Below are positions 18,415 to 25,717 of a stretch of 64,000 nt of DNA, piece after piece (position 1 is the stretch's first letter; every line of letters starts with the position of its first letter). The position numbers and the translations under genes are program-made. This DNA comes from JACCTU01 sp963809175 (GTDB lineage Bacteria > Actinomycetota > Thermoleophilia > Gaiellales > Gaiellaceae), in assembly GCA_963809175.1 (NCBI GenBank), contig CAWEIK010000001.1, forward strand, positions 682,001 through 746,000, given 5' to 3'. The notes beneath the pieces are model-generated. The model saw only the letters and a list, made by a program, of their open reading frames with translations. It did not search any database and was not told where the DNA came from.

Positions 18415-18454
18415 CCTGACCCTCCAACGGCCCGGAGCGGCAAATGGATACGGC

Positions 18455-19300
18455 CTAGGGGGTCAGGTTCTCGAGCGCCTCGGCGAGCTCCTCGAGCTCG
18501 TGCTCGTCCCGGAACTCGACGACGACCTGGCCGGGGCCGACCCGGGCGTGGAAGCCGGTCGCCCGCTCGAAGGCCTCGCGGACCCGCCCGGCGAGGGCCG
18601 GGTCGACGGAGCTCTTCTTGCGCGGCTTGCGCTTCGCGCCGGCGTCCTGCGCCGCGCGCTCGGCGGCGCGGGCCGAGAGCCCTTGCTCGACGATCCGCTT
18701 CGCGAGCTTCTTCTGGCCCTCGCGGTCCGGGACGGCGAGCACCGCGCGGGCGTGCCGCTCGGTCAGGTCGCCGCGGGCGAGCATCCAGAGGACGTCCTCC
18801 GGAAGCTCGAGCAGGCGCACCCGGTTCGACACCGTGGACTTGGCCTTGCCCACGCGCTCGGCGACCTCGCCGAGGCTGAGCCCGAACTCGTCGAGCAGCA
18901 CCGCGTAGGCCCGAGCCTCCTCGACCGCGGACAGTTGCTCGCGCGCGACGTTCTCGACGAGCGAAAGCAAGAGCGAGTCGCGGTCGTCGGCCGTTCGGAT
19001 CAGGGCGGGCAGGTTCGACAGCCCGGCGTCCTTCGCGGCACGCCAGCGGCGCTCGCCGGCGATCAGCTCCCAACCGCCCTCGGAGCGCGGCCGGACGACG
19101 ATCGGCTGGAGCAGCCCCTGCGCGCGAACGGACGCTGCGAGCCCGGTGGCCGCGTCGGGCTCGAAGCGCCTCCGCGGCTGGCGCGGGTTCGCGTGGATCT
19201 GGTCGACGGGCAGCTCGGCGAGCTCCTGGCCGCCGTCGCGGCCGCCGATCAGGACCTCGAGGCCCTTGCCCAGCCCCTTTCGCTTAGGCGCGCTCGACAA
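18455..19300 (-). CDS. parB: Chromosome partitioning protein ParB
   Basis: CTPase and DNA-clamp protein that loads on parS sites near the origin. Seen: the N-terminal RKGLGKGLEVLIGG typical of chromosomal ParB, the ParB/Srx domain with ANPRQPRRRF and GERRWRAAKDAG, then the HTH region LGEVAERVGKAKSTVSNRVRLL and a C-terminal dimerisation part, 281 residues in all. TTG at 19300 is the start that gives the family N-terminus and overlaps parA by 17 nt; the open frame reaches 19357 but adds a non-family extension. No perfect parS (TGTTTCACGTGAAACA) was noticed in the window, though I could not search exhaustively. Confidence 0.95.
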   Translation of the reverse strand: MSSAPKRKGLGKGLEVLIGGRDGGQELAELPVDQIHANPRQPRRRFEPDAATGLAASVRAQGLLQPIVVRPRSEGGWELIAGERRWRAAKDAGLSNLPALIRTADDRDSLLLSLVENVAREQLSAVEEARAYAVLLDEFGLSLGEVAERVGKAKSTVSNRVRLLELPEDVLWMLARGDLTERHARAVLAVPDREGQKKLAKRIVEQGLSARAAERAAQDAGAKRKPRKKSSVDPALAGRVREAFERATGFHARVGPGQVVVEFRDEHELEELAEALENLTP

Positions 19301-20036
19301 GTTCCATCGCCACCTTCCAGTACGCGTCGGCGCCGGGTGAACGGCGGTCGTACGCAATCGCGGGGAGTCCGTGACTCGGAGCCTCAGCGAGACGGACCGA
19401 GCGGGGGACCGTCGTTTGAAAGACGAGGTCGCCGAAATGCGTGCGCACCTCGCGCTCGACGTCCTGGGCGAGCCGGGTGCGCGAGTCGACCATCGTCAGC
19501 AAGAGGCCGGCGACACCGAGGCGCGGGTTGAGGCGTGTCTTCACCAGCTCGATCGAGCGCATGATCTCCGCGAGCCCCTCGAGCGCGTAGTACTCGGCCT
19601 GCACCGGCACGAGCACACGGTCGGCCGCGGCGAGCGCGTTGACCGTCAGCGGACCGAGCGACGGCGGGCAGTCGAGGAAGACGTACTCGTACGCGTCGGT
19701 TCCCTCCGCGAGCGACTCGGCCAGGTAGCGGTCGCCGTCGTCGCGACGCGCGAGCTCGACGACCGCGCCTGCGAGCGCCGGCTTCGACGCCACCAGCGAG
19801 AGGTTCGCGAAGCGGGTCGGCTTCGCGAGCTCGGAGAGCGGGACCCCGTCGAGGAGGTCGTAGCTCGACGTCCCGTTCGCGCTCTCGCCGAGGCCGGAGG
19901 TCGCGTTCGCCTGCGGGTCGAGGTCGACGACGAGCGACTTCTCGCCCGCTTCCGCGAGACACGCGGCGAGGTTGACCGCCGTCGTGGTCTTCCCGACGCC
20001 GCCCTTCTGGTTCGCAACCGCATAGATCCTCGCCAC
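19284..20036 (-). CDS. parA: Chromosome partitioning ATPase ParA
   Basis: Walker-type ATPase that moves ParB-origin complexes apart. Seen: deviant Walker A KGGVGKTTTAVNLA starting about residue 10, VDLDPQANATSGLG and DCPPSLGPLTVNAL (Walker B), 250 residues as expected for chromosomal ParA/Soj. GTG start at 20036 has a TAGGCT hexamer exactly 6 nt before it, so the parAB transcript is probably leaderless and separate from rsmG, which ends 13 bp upstream. Confidence 0.96.
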   Translation of the reverse strand: MARIYAVANQKGGVGKTTTAVNLAACLAEAGEKSLVVDLDPQANATSGLGESANGTSSYDLLDGVPLSELAKPTRFANLSLVASKPALAGAVVELARRDDGDRYLAESLAEGTDAYEYVFLDCPPSLGPLTVNALAAADRVLVPVQAEYYALEGLAEIMRSIELVKTRLNPRLGVAGLLLTMVDSRTRLAQDVEREVRTHFGDLVFQTTVPRSVRLAEAPSHGLPAIAYDRRSPGADAYWKVAMELVERA

Positions 20037-20042
20037 CCGGCC

Positions 20043-20048
20043 AGCCTA
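20043..20048 (-). promoter_or_regulatory. Candidate -10 hexamer TAGGCT for parAB
   Basis: TANNNT hexamer exactly 6 nt before the parA GTG, inside the 13-bp gap to rsmG; predicted leaderless start. Confidence 0.55.
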
Positions 20049-20049
20049 C

Positions 20050-20640
20050 TCAGGCGAGCGGACGCTTTTTCGCCACGCCCGGCCGGCGCGGAAAACCCTC
20101 CGGCGTGGGCGCGACTTTCGGGATCACGAGCAATCCACGCTCCTCCGAGACCCGGCCGCCGCCCACGCGGTCCGCGACCCGCTGGACGTGCTCGACGTCG
20201 GCGCTCGGCCCGACGTAGAGAACGACCGCGCCGCCCGGGGCGACGAGCGGCAGGCACCACTCGGCGGCGACCGGCGGGGGCGCGAGCGCGCGGGCGACGG
20301 CGACGCCGTATCGGTCCGTCTCGTGCTCCTCCGCTCGGCCCCGGCTGACGTTCACGTTCGGAAACTCGGCGGCCAGACGAACGAGTGCCTCTGCCTTGCG
20401 CTCCTGCGCTTCGAGCAGCGTCACCTCCCGCTCCGGAAACGCGACCGCGAGCGGAATTCCGGGCGATCCGCCCCCCGAGCCCACGTCGACGATCGGCCCG
20501 TCGAAACGAGCGACGACGTCCACCGCCTCGAGCGAGCGCTCGACGTGCTCGTGCCAGGCCTCGTCGGGATCCTTGATCGCGGTCAGGCCCGGTGTTGCGA
20601 CGAGCTGGGCGATCCAGCGCCGGAGGCGCTCGTCACTCAC
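20050..20640 (-). CDS. rsmG: 16S rRNA (guanine-N7) methyltransferase RsmG (GidB)
   Basis: SAM-dependent methyltransferase that modifies 16S rRNA G527. Seen: 196 residues with the SAM motif VDVGSGGGSPGIPLAVAFP (about 51-69), the acidic motif II in VTLLEAQERKAEAL and SRGRAEE downstream. ATG at 20640 overlaps the end of jag by 8 nt, continuing the chain of overlapping genes from yidD. Position between jag and parA is the canonical Gram-positive arrangement. Confidence 0.95.
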   Translation of the reverse strand: MSDERLRRWIAQLVATPGLTAIKDPDEAWHEHVERSLEAVDVVARFDGPIVDVGSGGGSPGIPLAVAFPEREVTLLEAQERKAEALVRLAAEFPNVNVSRGRAEEHETDRYGVAVARALAPPPVAAEWCLPLVAPGGAVVLYVGPSADVEHVQRVADRVGGGRVSEERGLLVIPKVAPTPEGFPRRPGVAKKRPLA

Positions 20641-21304
20641 TCGTCACGACGACGAACCGGTTCGGCTCGGCGCCTTCGCTCGCCGTCTCGACGCCGGGGA
20701 ACTCCTTCAGCCGCAGGTGGACGATCTTGCGCTCGATCGACGTCATCGGCTCCAGCTCGGCGCGACCGTCCTCGAGCGCGCGCTGCGCCGCGCGAACCGC
20801 CATCGTCTCGAGCGTCGCGCGTCTACGGTCGCGATAGCCGGCAGCGTCGACGACGACGTCCTTCGCGCCCTCGACACCGCCTCTGCGCGCGACGGCGTTC
20901 GCGAGGTACTGGATCGCGTCGATCGTCTGCCCGTGCTTGCCGATCAGCAGGCCGAGCTCGGCGCCGCCGCAGACGACGTGGATCGCCTCCTCGTCCTCGC
21001 GCACGTCGATCCGACAGCGCACGCCGATCCCCTCGGCAACGCGAGCCACGAGCTCGCGCGCCTGCGCGGCCTGATCGCTCTCGTCCCGCACCTCGGGCAC
21101 GGCGCTCTCATCCGCGACCGCCACGACGCGGGCCGGCAGATAGCCGACACCGAGGAGTCCACGCTCTCCCTCGCTCAGCACCTGGAACCGAACCGAAGCC
21201 TTGTCGAGGCCCGGGTGGAGGTGCTCGAGCTCCCGCAGCGCCGCCCACTTCGCCTCGCCGACGGTTTCGCCCGTCGTCTCGACCCGAAGCGGCTCGTCGC
21301 TCAT
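20633..21304 (-). CDS. jag: RNA-binding protein KhpB (Jag/SpoIIIJ-associated)
   Basis: Cytosolic RNA-binding protein encoded next to the YidC insertase, 223 residues. Seen: N-terminal Jag-N module (GETVGEAKWAALREL, then GERGLLGVGYLPARV), a central KH-like domain with LGLLIGKHGQTIDAIQYL, and a C-terminal R3H-type segment ERKIVHLRLKEFPGVET. ATG at 21304 overlaps the yidC stop (ATGA). Linked in other Gram-positives to cell division and wall growth as the KhpA/KhpB pair; khpA is not in the window. Confidence 0.92.
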   Translation of the reverse strand: MSDEPLRVETTGETVGEAKWAALRELEHLHPGLDKASVRFQVLSEGERGLLGVGYLPARVVAVADESAVPEVRDESDQAAQARELVARVAEGIGVRCRIDVREDEEAIHVVCGGAELGLLIGKHGQTIDAIQYLANAVARRGGVEGAKDVVVDAAGYRDRRRATLETMAVRAAQRALEDGRAELEPMTSIERKIVHLRLKEFPGVETASEGAEPNRFVVVTSE

Positions 21305-22128
21305 CGCCGCGCGCGCTTCTTCTTCTTCTTGACCCGGCGCGGTGGGGCGGTCGCAACGGCCGGCGTCGCCTCGGGCTCGGCCTTCGCCTTGCCGTCCCCG
21401 CCGCCTCCGGGCGCCGTCCGCGAGCTGCGCTTCTCCGGGGGCACCGGCTTGGGCCGGAGCTTCCGCGTCACGAGCCCCTGGCCCGTCGTCCAGAGGTTCG
21501 TCGTGACCCAGTAGATCATCAGCCCAGCCGGGAAGTTGATCACGAAGAAGAGGAAGATCAGCGGCAGCGCGAGCAGCAGGTAGCGCTGCATCTTGTCCAT
21601 CGTCGACGACATGAAGTACGTCGACGCGGTCTGGCTCGTCGCGTAGAGGATCAGGAGCACGACCGCCGACAGCGGGTCCGAGCTCAGCGGCTGGGTGATG
21701 TCCGGGACGAGGTCCCACAGCCACCCGAGGTCGGAGGCCGGGTACTGCGGAAAGACCTCCTTCTCGAAGTCCCTCAGCACGAAGAAGAGCGCCAGGAAGA
21801 CCGGGATCTGGAACAGAATCGGCAGGCACGACGACGCCGGGTTGATCTTGTTCTCGCGGTAGAACTTCATCAGTTCTTCCTGCTGTTTCGCGCGGTCCTG
21901 CTTGTAGCGCTGCTGGATCGCCTTCATCTCCGGCGCGTGGGCCTGGAGACGCTGCATCGAGTGGATCTGCCGCACCGTCAGCGGCAGCAGGACCGTCCGG
22001 ACGATGAGCGTGGTGGCGACGATCGCCCACGCCCACGTCAGCCCGCCCGAGGTGTGCAGCCACTCGAGCAGCCACGTCAGACCCTGCTCGAGCTCGTTCA
22101 GAACCGGGATGAAGAGCGGCAGGTTCAC
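21301..22128 (-). CDS. yidC: Membrane protein insertase YidC
   Basis: Inserts and folds membrane proteins with or without SecYEG. Seen: 275 residues of the short Gram-positive type, without the large periplasmic domain of proteobacteria. TM1 about 27-50, cytosolic coiled hairpin with MQRLQAHAPEMKAIQQRYKQ, then TM segments with PILFQIPVFLALFFVL and LPLIFLFFVINFPAGL, and a basic C-terminal tail. It has no lipoprotein cysteine near the start. GTG at 22128 overlaps the yidD stop (GTGA). Confidence 0.95.
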   Translation of the reverse strand: MNLPLFIPVLNELEQGLTWLLEWLHTSGGLTWAWAIVATTLIVRTVLLPLTVRQIHSMQRLQAHAPEMKAIQQRYKQDRAKQQEELMKFYRENKINPASSCLPILFQIPVFLALFFVLRDFEKEVFPQYPASDLGWLWDLVPDITQPLSSDPLSAVVLLILYATSQTASTYFMSSTMDKMQRYLLLALPLIFLFFVINFPAGLMIYWVTTNLWTTGQGLVTRKLRPKPVPPEKRSSRTAPGGGGDGKAKAEPEATPAVATAPPRRVKKKKKRARR

Positions 22129-22334
22129 GCCGGGTCGTACCCTCCGTGACTCCACGGGTTGCAGCGGAGCAGCCGCCAGCCCGCCTTCAGCGAGCCCTTG
22201 ACGAGCCCGTGGGCGTGGAACGCGTCGAGCGCGTACTGCGAGCAGGAGGGGTGGTACTTGCACGTCCCCGCGGGGACGAAGCGCCCGAGCGTGAAGCGGT
22301 AGCCCTGCACGAGCCCGATCCCGACGTACTTCAT
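22125..22334 (-). CDS. yidD: Membrane protein insertion efficiency factor YidD
   Basis: Short inner-membrane-associated protein of 69 residues that aids YidC-dependent insertion. Seen: the full family signature GYRFTLGRFVPAGTCKYHPS, CSQYALDAFHAHG and WRLLRCNPWSHGGYDP. ATG at 22334 overlaps the rnpA stop (ATGA), and its stop overlaps the yidC GTG, so rnpA-yidD-yidC-jag are tightly coupled. Confidence 0.95.
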   Translation of the reverse strand: MKYVGIGLVQGYRFTLGRFVPAGTCKYHPSCSQYALDAFHAHGLVKGSLKAGWRLLRCNPWSHGGYDPA

Positions 22335-22678
22335 GCCGCCGCCTTCTGAAGAACCTCGTCGACGCGCTCCTGCAACCAGTCGAAGCCTCGGGACTGGACC
22401 GCTTCCGGCAGGCCCGGGCGGGCGATCAAGACGTAGTCCTTGCCCGCCGGCACGCGGTCGAGCATCGCGCGCCAGCTCTCGCGAAGCTGCCGCTTGAGCC
22501 GGTTGCGGACGACGGCGCCTCCGAGCTGCTTCGGCACCGCGATCCCGAGCCGCGGGTCCTCACCCGTCTCCGGACGGTCGAACCAGTAGAGGACGAGAAA
22601 GCGCGTCGACACGGATCGTCCCTGACGGTAGACGGAGTCGAAGTCCCGCGAGCGCGACAGGCGATGTCGGCGTTGCAC
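22331..22678 (-). CDS. rnpA: Ribonuclease P protein component
   Basis: Protein subunit that helps RNase P RNA trim tRNA 5' leaders, 115 residues. Seen: basic N-terminus RRHRLSRSRDFDSVYRQGRS, and the RNR signature in VVRNRLKRQLRESWR. GTG at 22678 is chosen because it gives the normal N-terminus 5 nt after the rpmH stop. The frame is open much further upstream, but that part runs antisense to dnaA. Confidence 0.94.
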   Translation of the reverse strand: MQRRHRLSRSRDFDSVYRQGRSVSTRFLVLYWFDRPETGEDPRLGIAVPKQLGGAVVRNRLKRQLRESWRAMLDRVPAGKDYVLIARPGLPEAVQSRGFDWLQERVDEVLQKAAA

Positions 22679-22683
22679 GCCGC

Positions 22684-22818
22684 TCAGGCGGAGAGGCGCT
22701 TGCGGCCGCGCGCCCGGCGTCGCTTCAGGATCACGCGACCCGCGCGCGTCGACATGCGCGCACGAAAACCGTGCTTGCGCTTCCGGCGACGAACGTTTGG
22801 CTGGTAGGTGCGCTTCAC
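22684..22818 (-). CDS. rpmH: 50S ribosomal protein L34
   Basis: 44-residue basic ribosomal protein: VKRTYQPNVRRRKRKHGF, then RMSTRAGRVILKRRRARGRK. GTG at 22818 gives the exact family N-terminus; the open frame extends to 22962 but the extra residues are not L34. First gene of the rpmH-rnpA-yidD-yidC-jag-rsmG run, divergent from dnaA. Its leader contains a GCAA-loop hairpin. Confidence 0.97.
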   Translation of the reverse strand: MKRTYQPNVRRRKRKHGFRARMSTRAGRVILKRRRARGRKRLSA

Positions 22819-22833
22819 GAGGAACTCGTTCGA

Positions 22834-22860
22834 GACAAAATTCGCGCCCCTTGCGGGGCG
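22834..22860 (-). promoter_or_regulatory. Hairpin with T-run in the rpmH leader
   Basis: On the minus strand CGCCCC, loop GCAA (a GNRA tetraloop) and GGGGCG form a perfect 6-bp stem followed by CGAATTTTGTC. It lies 16 nt before the rpmH GTG and downstream of a TATACT -10-like hexamer (22868-22873). It looks like a short intrinsic terminator or attenuator within the leader. Confidence 0.45.
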
Positions 22861-23089
22861 AGCGGCCAGTATAGACAAGCGGTTGTGGGCGACGTTTTCC
22901 ACAGCATGAACCGCTGCAGAAGCAAGGAAAACGAGGCGCCGTCCACACCTGTGGAGAGTCATGTGGGCGGTGCTGTTCTCCCTGCAAATCGCGCCTTTTT
23001 CGTCCAGAGGTGCGCGTGTTGTGGCAACGCAGGGAGGCTGCTATTGTCGCTCGCTCGCACGCCCCCATGTGAAGGAGCTTCCCACCTCG
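22861..23089 (+). promoter_or_regulatory. rpmH-dnaA divergent regulatory region with DnaA-box-like sites
   Basis: Non-coding region between the divergent rpmH and dnaA genes. TTTTCCACA (22895-22903) differs at one base from the consensus DnaA box TTATCCACA. TCCACACCTGTGGA (22942-22955) is a back-to-back pair of TCCACA cores. These fit DnaA autoregulation, a known feature of dnaA promoters. GAAGGAG (23071-23077) is the probable dnaA Shine-Dalgarno. I did not find a confident -35/-10 pair for dnaA. Confidence 0.55.
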
Positions 23090-24448
23090 GTGGAACACCA
23101 AGTCGAGCTGACTGCCGAGAGTCTGTGGGGAGAAGTCTCCAGTCGGCTCAGGGGAGCGTTGAACGACACCACGTACCGAACGTGGTTCGACGACGTCGAA
23201 GGTGAGGATCTCACCGACGACTCGTTCGTCCTCCGAGTGCCGAACGACTTCGCCCGCGAGTGGATCGAGGGACACTTCCTCGGTCTGATCAAGGCCGCCG
23301 TCAAAGACTCGATCGGCCACGAACGGCGCGTGAACCTGCGCGTGGTCGAGGGGCATTCGCCCGGCGGCCTGCCGGAGCCGCTGCCCGCGGAGGTCGAGCG
23401 GCCGCCGAAGCGCGGCGAGGCCGGCATGAACCCGAAGTACATCTTCGACCTGTTCGTGATCGGCTCGTCGAACCGCTTCGCCCACGCGGCCGCGCTCGCC
23501 GTCGCGGAAGCGCCCGCACAGGCCTACAACCCGCTCTTCATCTACGGCGGGACCGGGCTCGGGAAGACCCATCTGATGCAGGCGATCGCCCAGTACGTGA
23601 TGCAGCACTCGAGGGACATGAGCGTCCGCTACGTCACGAGCGAGACCTTCATGAACGACTTCATCAACTCGCTCCGCGACAAGCGGATCGAGGGCTTCAA
23701 GCAGCGCTACCGGGCGTACGACCTCCTGCTCGTCGACGACGTCCAGTTCTTCGAGCACAAGGAGCGGATCCAGGAGGAGTTCTTCCACACGTTCAACTCG
23801 CTCTACGAGGCCGGCAGCCAGATCGTGATGTCCTCGGACCGCCCGCCGCGCGAGATCTCGACCCTCGAGGAGCGGCTCCGCTCCCGCTTCGAGTGGGGCC
23901 TGATCACCGACATCCAGCCGCCCGACCTCGAGACCCGGATCGCGATCCTCCGCAAGAAGGTCAAGACCGACGGGATCCACGTCCCCGACCCACAGGTGCT
24001 GACCTTCGTCGCGAGCAGGATCGAGTCGAACATCCGCGAGCTCGAGGGCGCCCTCACCCGCGTGGTCGCCTTCTCGTCGCTGACCGGCCGGCCGATGACC
24101 GTCGAGCTCTCGCAGGAGGTCCTGAAGGACGTCTTCCCTCAGGGCGAGGCCGCCGAGGTCTCGATCCGTCGCATCCAGGAGACGGTCTCGGAGCGCTTCA
24201 ACCTCTCGTTGAGCGAGCTGACCGGCGAGAAGCGCTCGCAGAACATCGTCTACCCGCGACAGGTCGCGATGTACCTCTCACGCGAGCTGACGGACTCCTC
24301 GCTGCCGAAGATCGGGAAGGAATTCGGGGGTCGAGACCACACGACGGTGATCCACGCGACGTCCAAGATCGCCCGTCTGATCAGGGAGGACAGGTCTGTG
24401 TACAACCTTGTCCAAGAACTCACAGCTCGGATCAAACAGGTCCGTTAG
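23090..24448 (+). CDS. dnaA: Chromosomal replication initiator DnaA
   Basis: AAA+ initiator that binds and melts oriC, 452 residues. Seen: domain I (about 1-80, ESLWGEVSSRL, TYRTWFDDVE), a short linker, Walker A GGTGLGKTH (153-161), Walker B LLLVDDVQF (212-220), sensor region SSDRPPREI, and the C-terminal DNA-binding domain with GGRDHTTVIHATSKI. GTG at 23090 gives the normal N-terminus and has GAAGGAG upstream, though the spacing (12 nt) is long; a GTG at 23069 or an ATG at 22961 would add non-family residues. First gene of the dnaA-dnaN-recF-gyrBA side. Confidence 0.97.
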   Translation: MEHQVELTAESLWGEVSSRLRGALNDTTYRTWFDDVEGEDLTDDSFVLRVPNDFAREWIEGHFLGLIKAAVKDSIGHERRVNLRVVEGHSPGGLPEPLPAEVERPPKRGEAGMNPKYIFDLFVIGSSNRFAHAAALAVAEAPAQAYNPLFIYGGTGLGKTHLMQAIAQYVMQHSRDMSVRYVTSETFMNDFINSLRDKRIEGFKQRYRAYDLLLVDDVQFFEHKERIQEEFFHTFNSLYEAGSQIVMSSDRPPREISTLEERLRSRFEWGLITDIQPPDLETRIAILRKKVKTDGIHVPDPQVLTFVASRIESNIRELEGALTRVVAFSSLTGRPMTVELSQEVLKDVFPQGEAAEVSIRRIQETVSERFNLSLSELTGEKRSQNIVYPRQVAMYLSRELTDSSLPKIGKEFGGRDHTTVIHATSKIARLIREDRSVYNLVQELTARIKQVR

Positions 24449-24616
24449 CGCGAATGCCTGTGCAGAACCCCATTTCGTCCCCAGGTCCTCTCCCGCGCGC
24501 AACGCGGTCCCCAGAGCCGAGCAGCTCTGTCGTCCCCAGTCCCCACACCCCCTACTACTACTTCTAGAATCTTTTAAAGAATGAAAGACCTAGAAGCAGT
24601 AGCCATAGGATCGGGT
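24449..24616. other. Probable oriC: DnaA-box-like repeats, DnaA-trio-like run and AT-rich unwinding element
   Basis: 168 bp between dnaA and dnaN. Four GTCCCCA copies start at 24477, 24507, 24532 and 24539 (three continue as GTCCCCAG, the last as GTCCCCACA) and resemble divergent DnaA boxes of the TTGTCCACA type. A C-rich block is followed by CTACTACTACTT (24552-24563), which read on the other strand is a TAG-triplet run like the DnaA-trio of Bacillus subtilis. Then comes the only AT-rich stretch (24566-24589). A 13-bp inverted repeat (24555-24567 and 24590-24602, one mismatch) brackets that stretch. The order box-GC-trio-AT matches the basal unwinding system known in Bacillus. Confidence 0.7.
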
Positions 24617-25717
24617 ATGAAACTCACCTGTTCGCGAGACGACCTCTCGCAGAAGCTCGCCGTCGTCGCGCGAGCGGTGTCTGCAAGGACAACGGTGCTC
24701 GTGCTCGGCGGGATCTTGCTTCGCGCCGAGAACGGTGAGCTCCAACTCGCAGCGACCGACATGGAGCTCTCGCTGCGAACGTCGCTCGAAGCGCAGGTGG
24801 ACGGCGACGGTGCAGTCGTCGTGCCCGGGAAGATGCTGGTCGACCTCATCCGGCTGCTTCCCGACGAGGAAGTCCAGATCGAGCATCGGGCCGAGGAGGG
24901 CGTCGTTCGCGTCGACTCCGGGTCGTACAGCTCGCGGCTGCACACGTACAACGTCGAAGACTTTCCACGTCTCCCCGACGTCGAGTCGATCGGGACGTTC
25001 AACGTCGACCGGGAGGCGCTGCTCGACACCGTCGGCCGCGTCTCGCGCTCTGCGTCGCGTGACGAGTCGCGTCCCGTGCTGACCGGGATCCTGGCGCGCT
25101 TCGAGGCCGGCAAGCTCGTGATGGCCGCGACCGACTCGTACCGGCTGTCGGTCAAGGAGACGCCGATGGAGGGCGAGGCGCCCGAGCTGGAAGCGATCAT
25201 CCCGGCCCGCGCGCTGACGGAGGTCACGCGCATCGCGGCGGGAGCAGACGCGCTCGAGCTCGGCGTGCACGAGAACCAGGTCGTCTTCGTCGCGGACGGC
25301 GTCACGTTGACCACGAGGCGGATCGAAGGGCAGTTCCCGAACTACCGCCAGCTGATCCCCGAGACGTTCGAGCACACGGTCGCGCTGCCACGCGCCGAGG
25401 CGATCGAGGTCGTCCGCCGCGTGGGCGTCATGGCGCAGCGGAACTCCCCGTTGCGGCTGCGGTTCGCCGAAGGTGAGCTGACCGTCTCCGCGCAGACGCA
25501 GGACGTCGGCGAGGCGCGGGAGTCGATGCCCGCACCGTTCACCGGCGAGCCGCTGGAGATCGGCTTCAACGCGGACTACCTTCGCGACGGCTTCGAGTCG
25601 GTCGGGGGCGACGAGCTCCTGGTGAAGCTGATCAGCCCGCTGCGACCGGCCGTCCTCCAGGGCGAGAACGAGGACTTCACGTATCTCGTGATGCCGATCA
25701 GGCTCCCCACCACCTGA
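24617..25717 (+). CDS. dnaN: DNA polymerase III sliding clamp (beta subunit)
   Basis: Ring-shaped processivity clamp, 366 residues in three similar domains. Seen: MKLTCSRDDLSQKL start, SRDESRPVLTGIL at the domain boundary and the C-terminal end LVMPIRLPT typical of DnaN. ATG at 24617 is preferred to the in-frame ATG at 24581, because it gives the family N-terminus and has AGGA 6 nt upstream; the earlier ATG lies inside the unwinding element of oriC. The stop overlaps the recF start as CTGA. Confidence 0.97.
   Translation: MKLTCSRDDLSQKLAVVARAVSARTTVLVLGGILLRAENGELQLAATDMELSLRTSLEAQVDGDGAVVVPGKMLVDLIRLLPDEEVQIEHRAEEGVVRVDSGSYSSRLHTYNVEDFPRLPDVESIGTFNVDREALLDTVGRVSRSASRDESRPVLTGILARFEAGKLVMAATDSYRLSVKETPMEGEAPELEAIIPARALTEVTRIAAGADALELGVHENQVVFVADGVTLTTRRIEGQFPNYRQLIPETFEHTVALPRAEAIEVVRRVGVMAQRNSPLRLRFAEGELTVSAQTQDVGEARESMPAPFTGEPLEIGFNADYLRDGFESVGGDELLVKLISPLRPAVLQGENEDFTYLVMPIRLPTT

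Noticed and set aside
22961..23089. Upstream extension of dnaA from an ATG at 22961
   Set aside because: The added residues are cysteine-rich and unlike DnaA domain I. The region carries DnaA-box-like sites and the Shine-Dalgarno, so it is regulatory.
24581..24616. dnaN start at ATG 24581
   Set aside because: It lies in the AT-rich unwinding element of oriC. ATG 24617 gives the family N-terminus MKLTCSRDDL and has an AGGA upstream.
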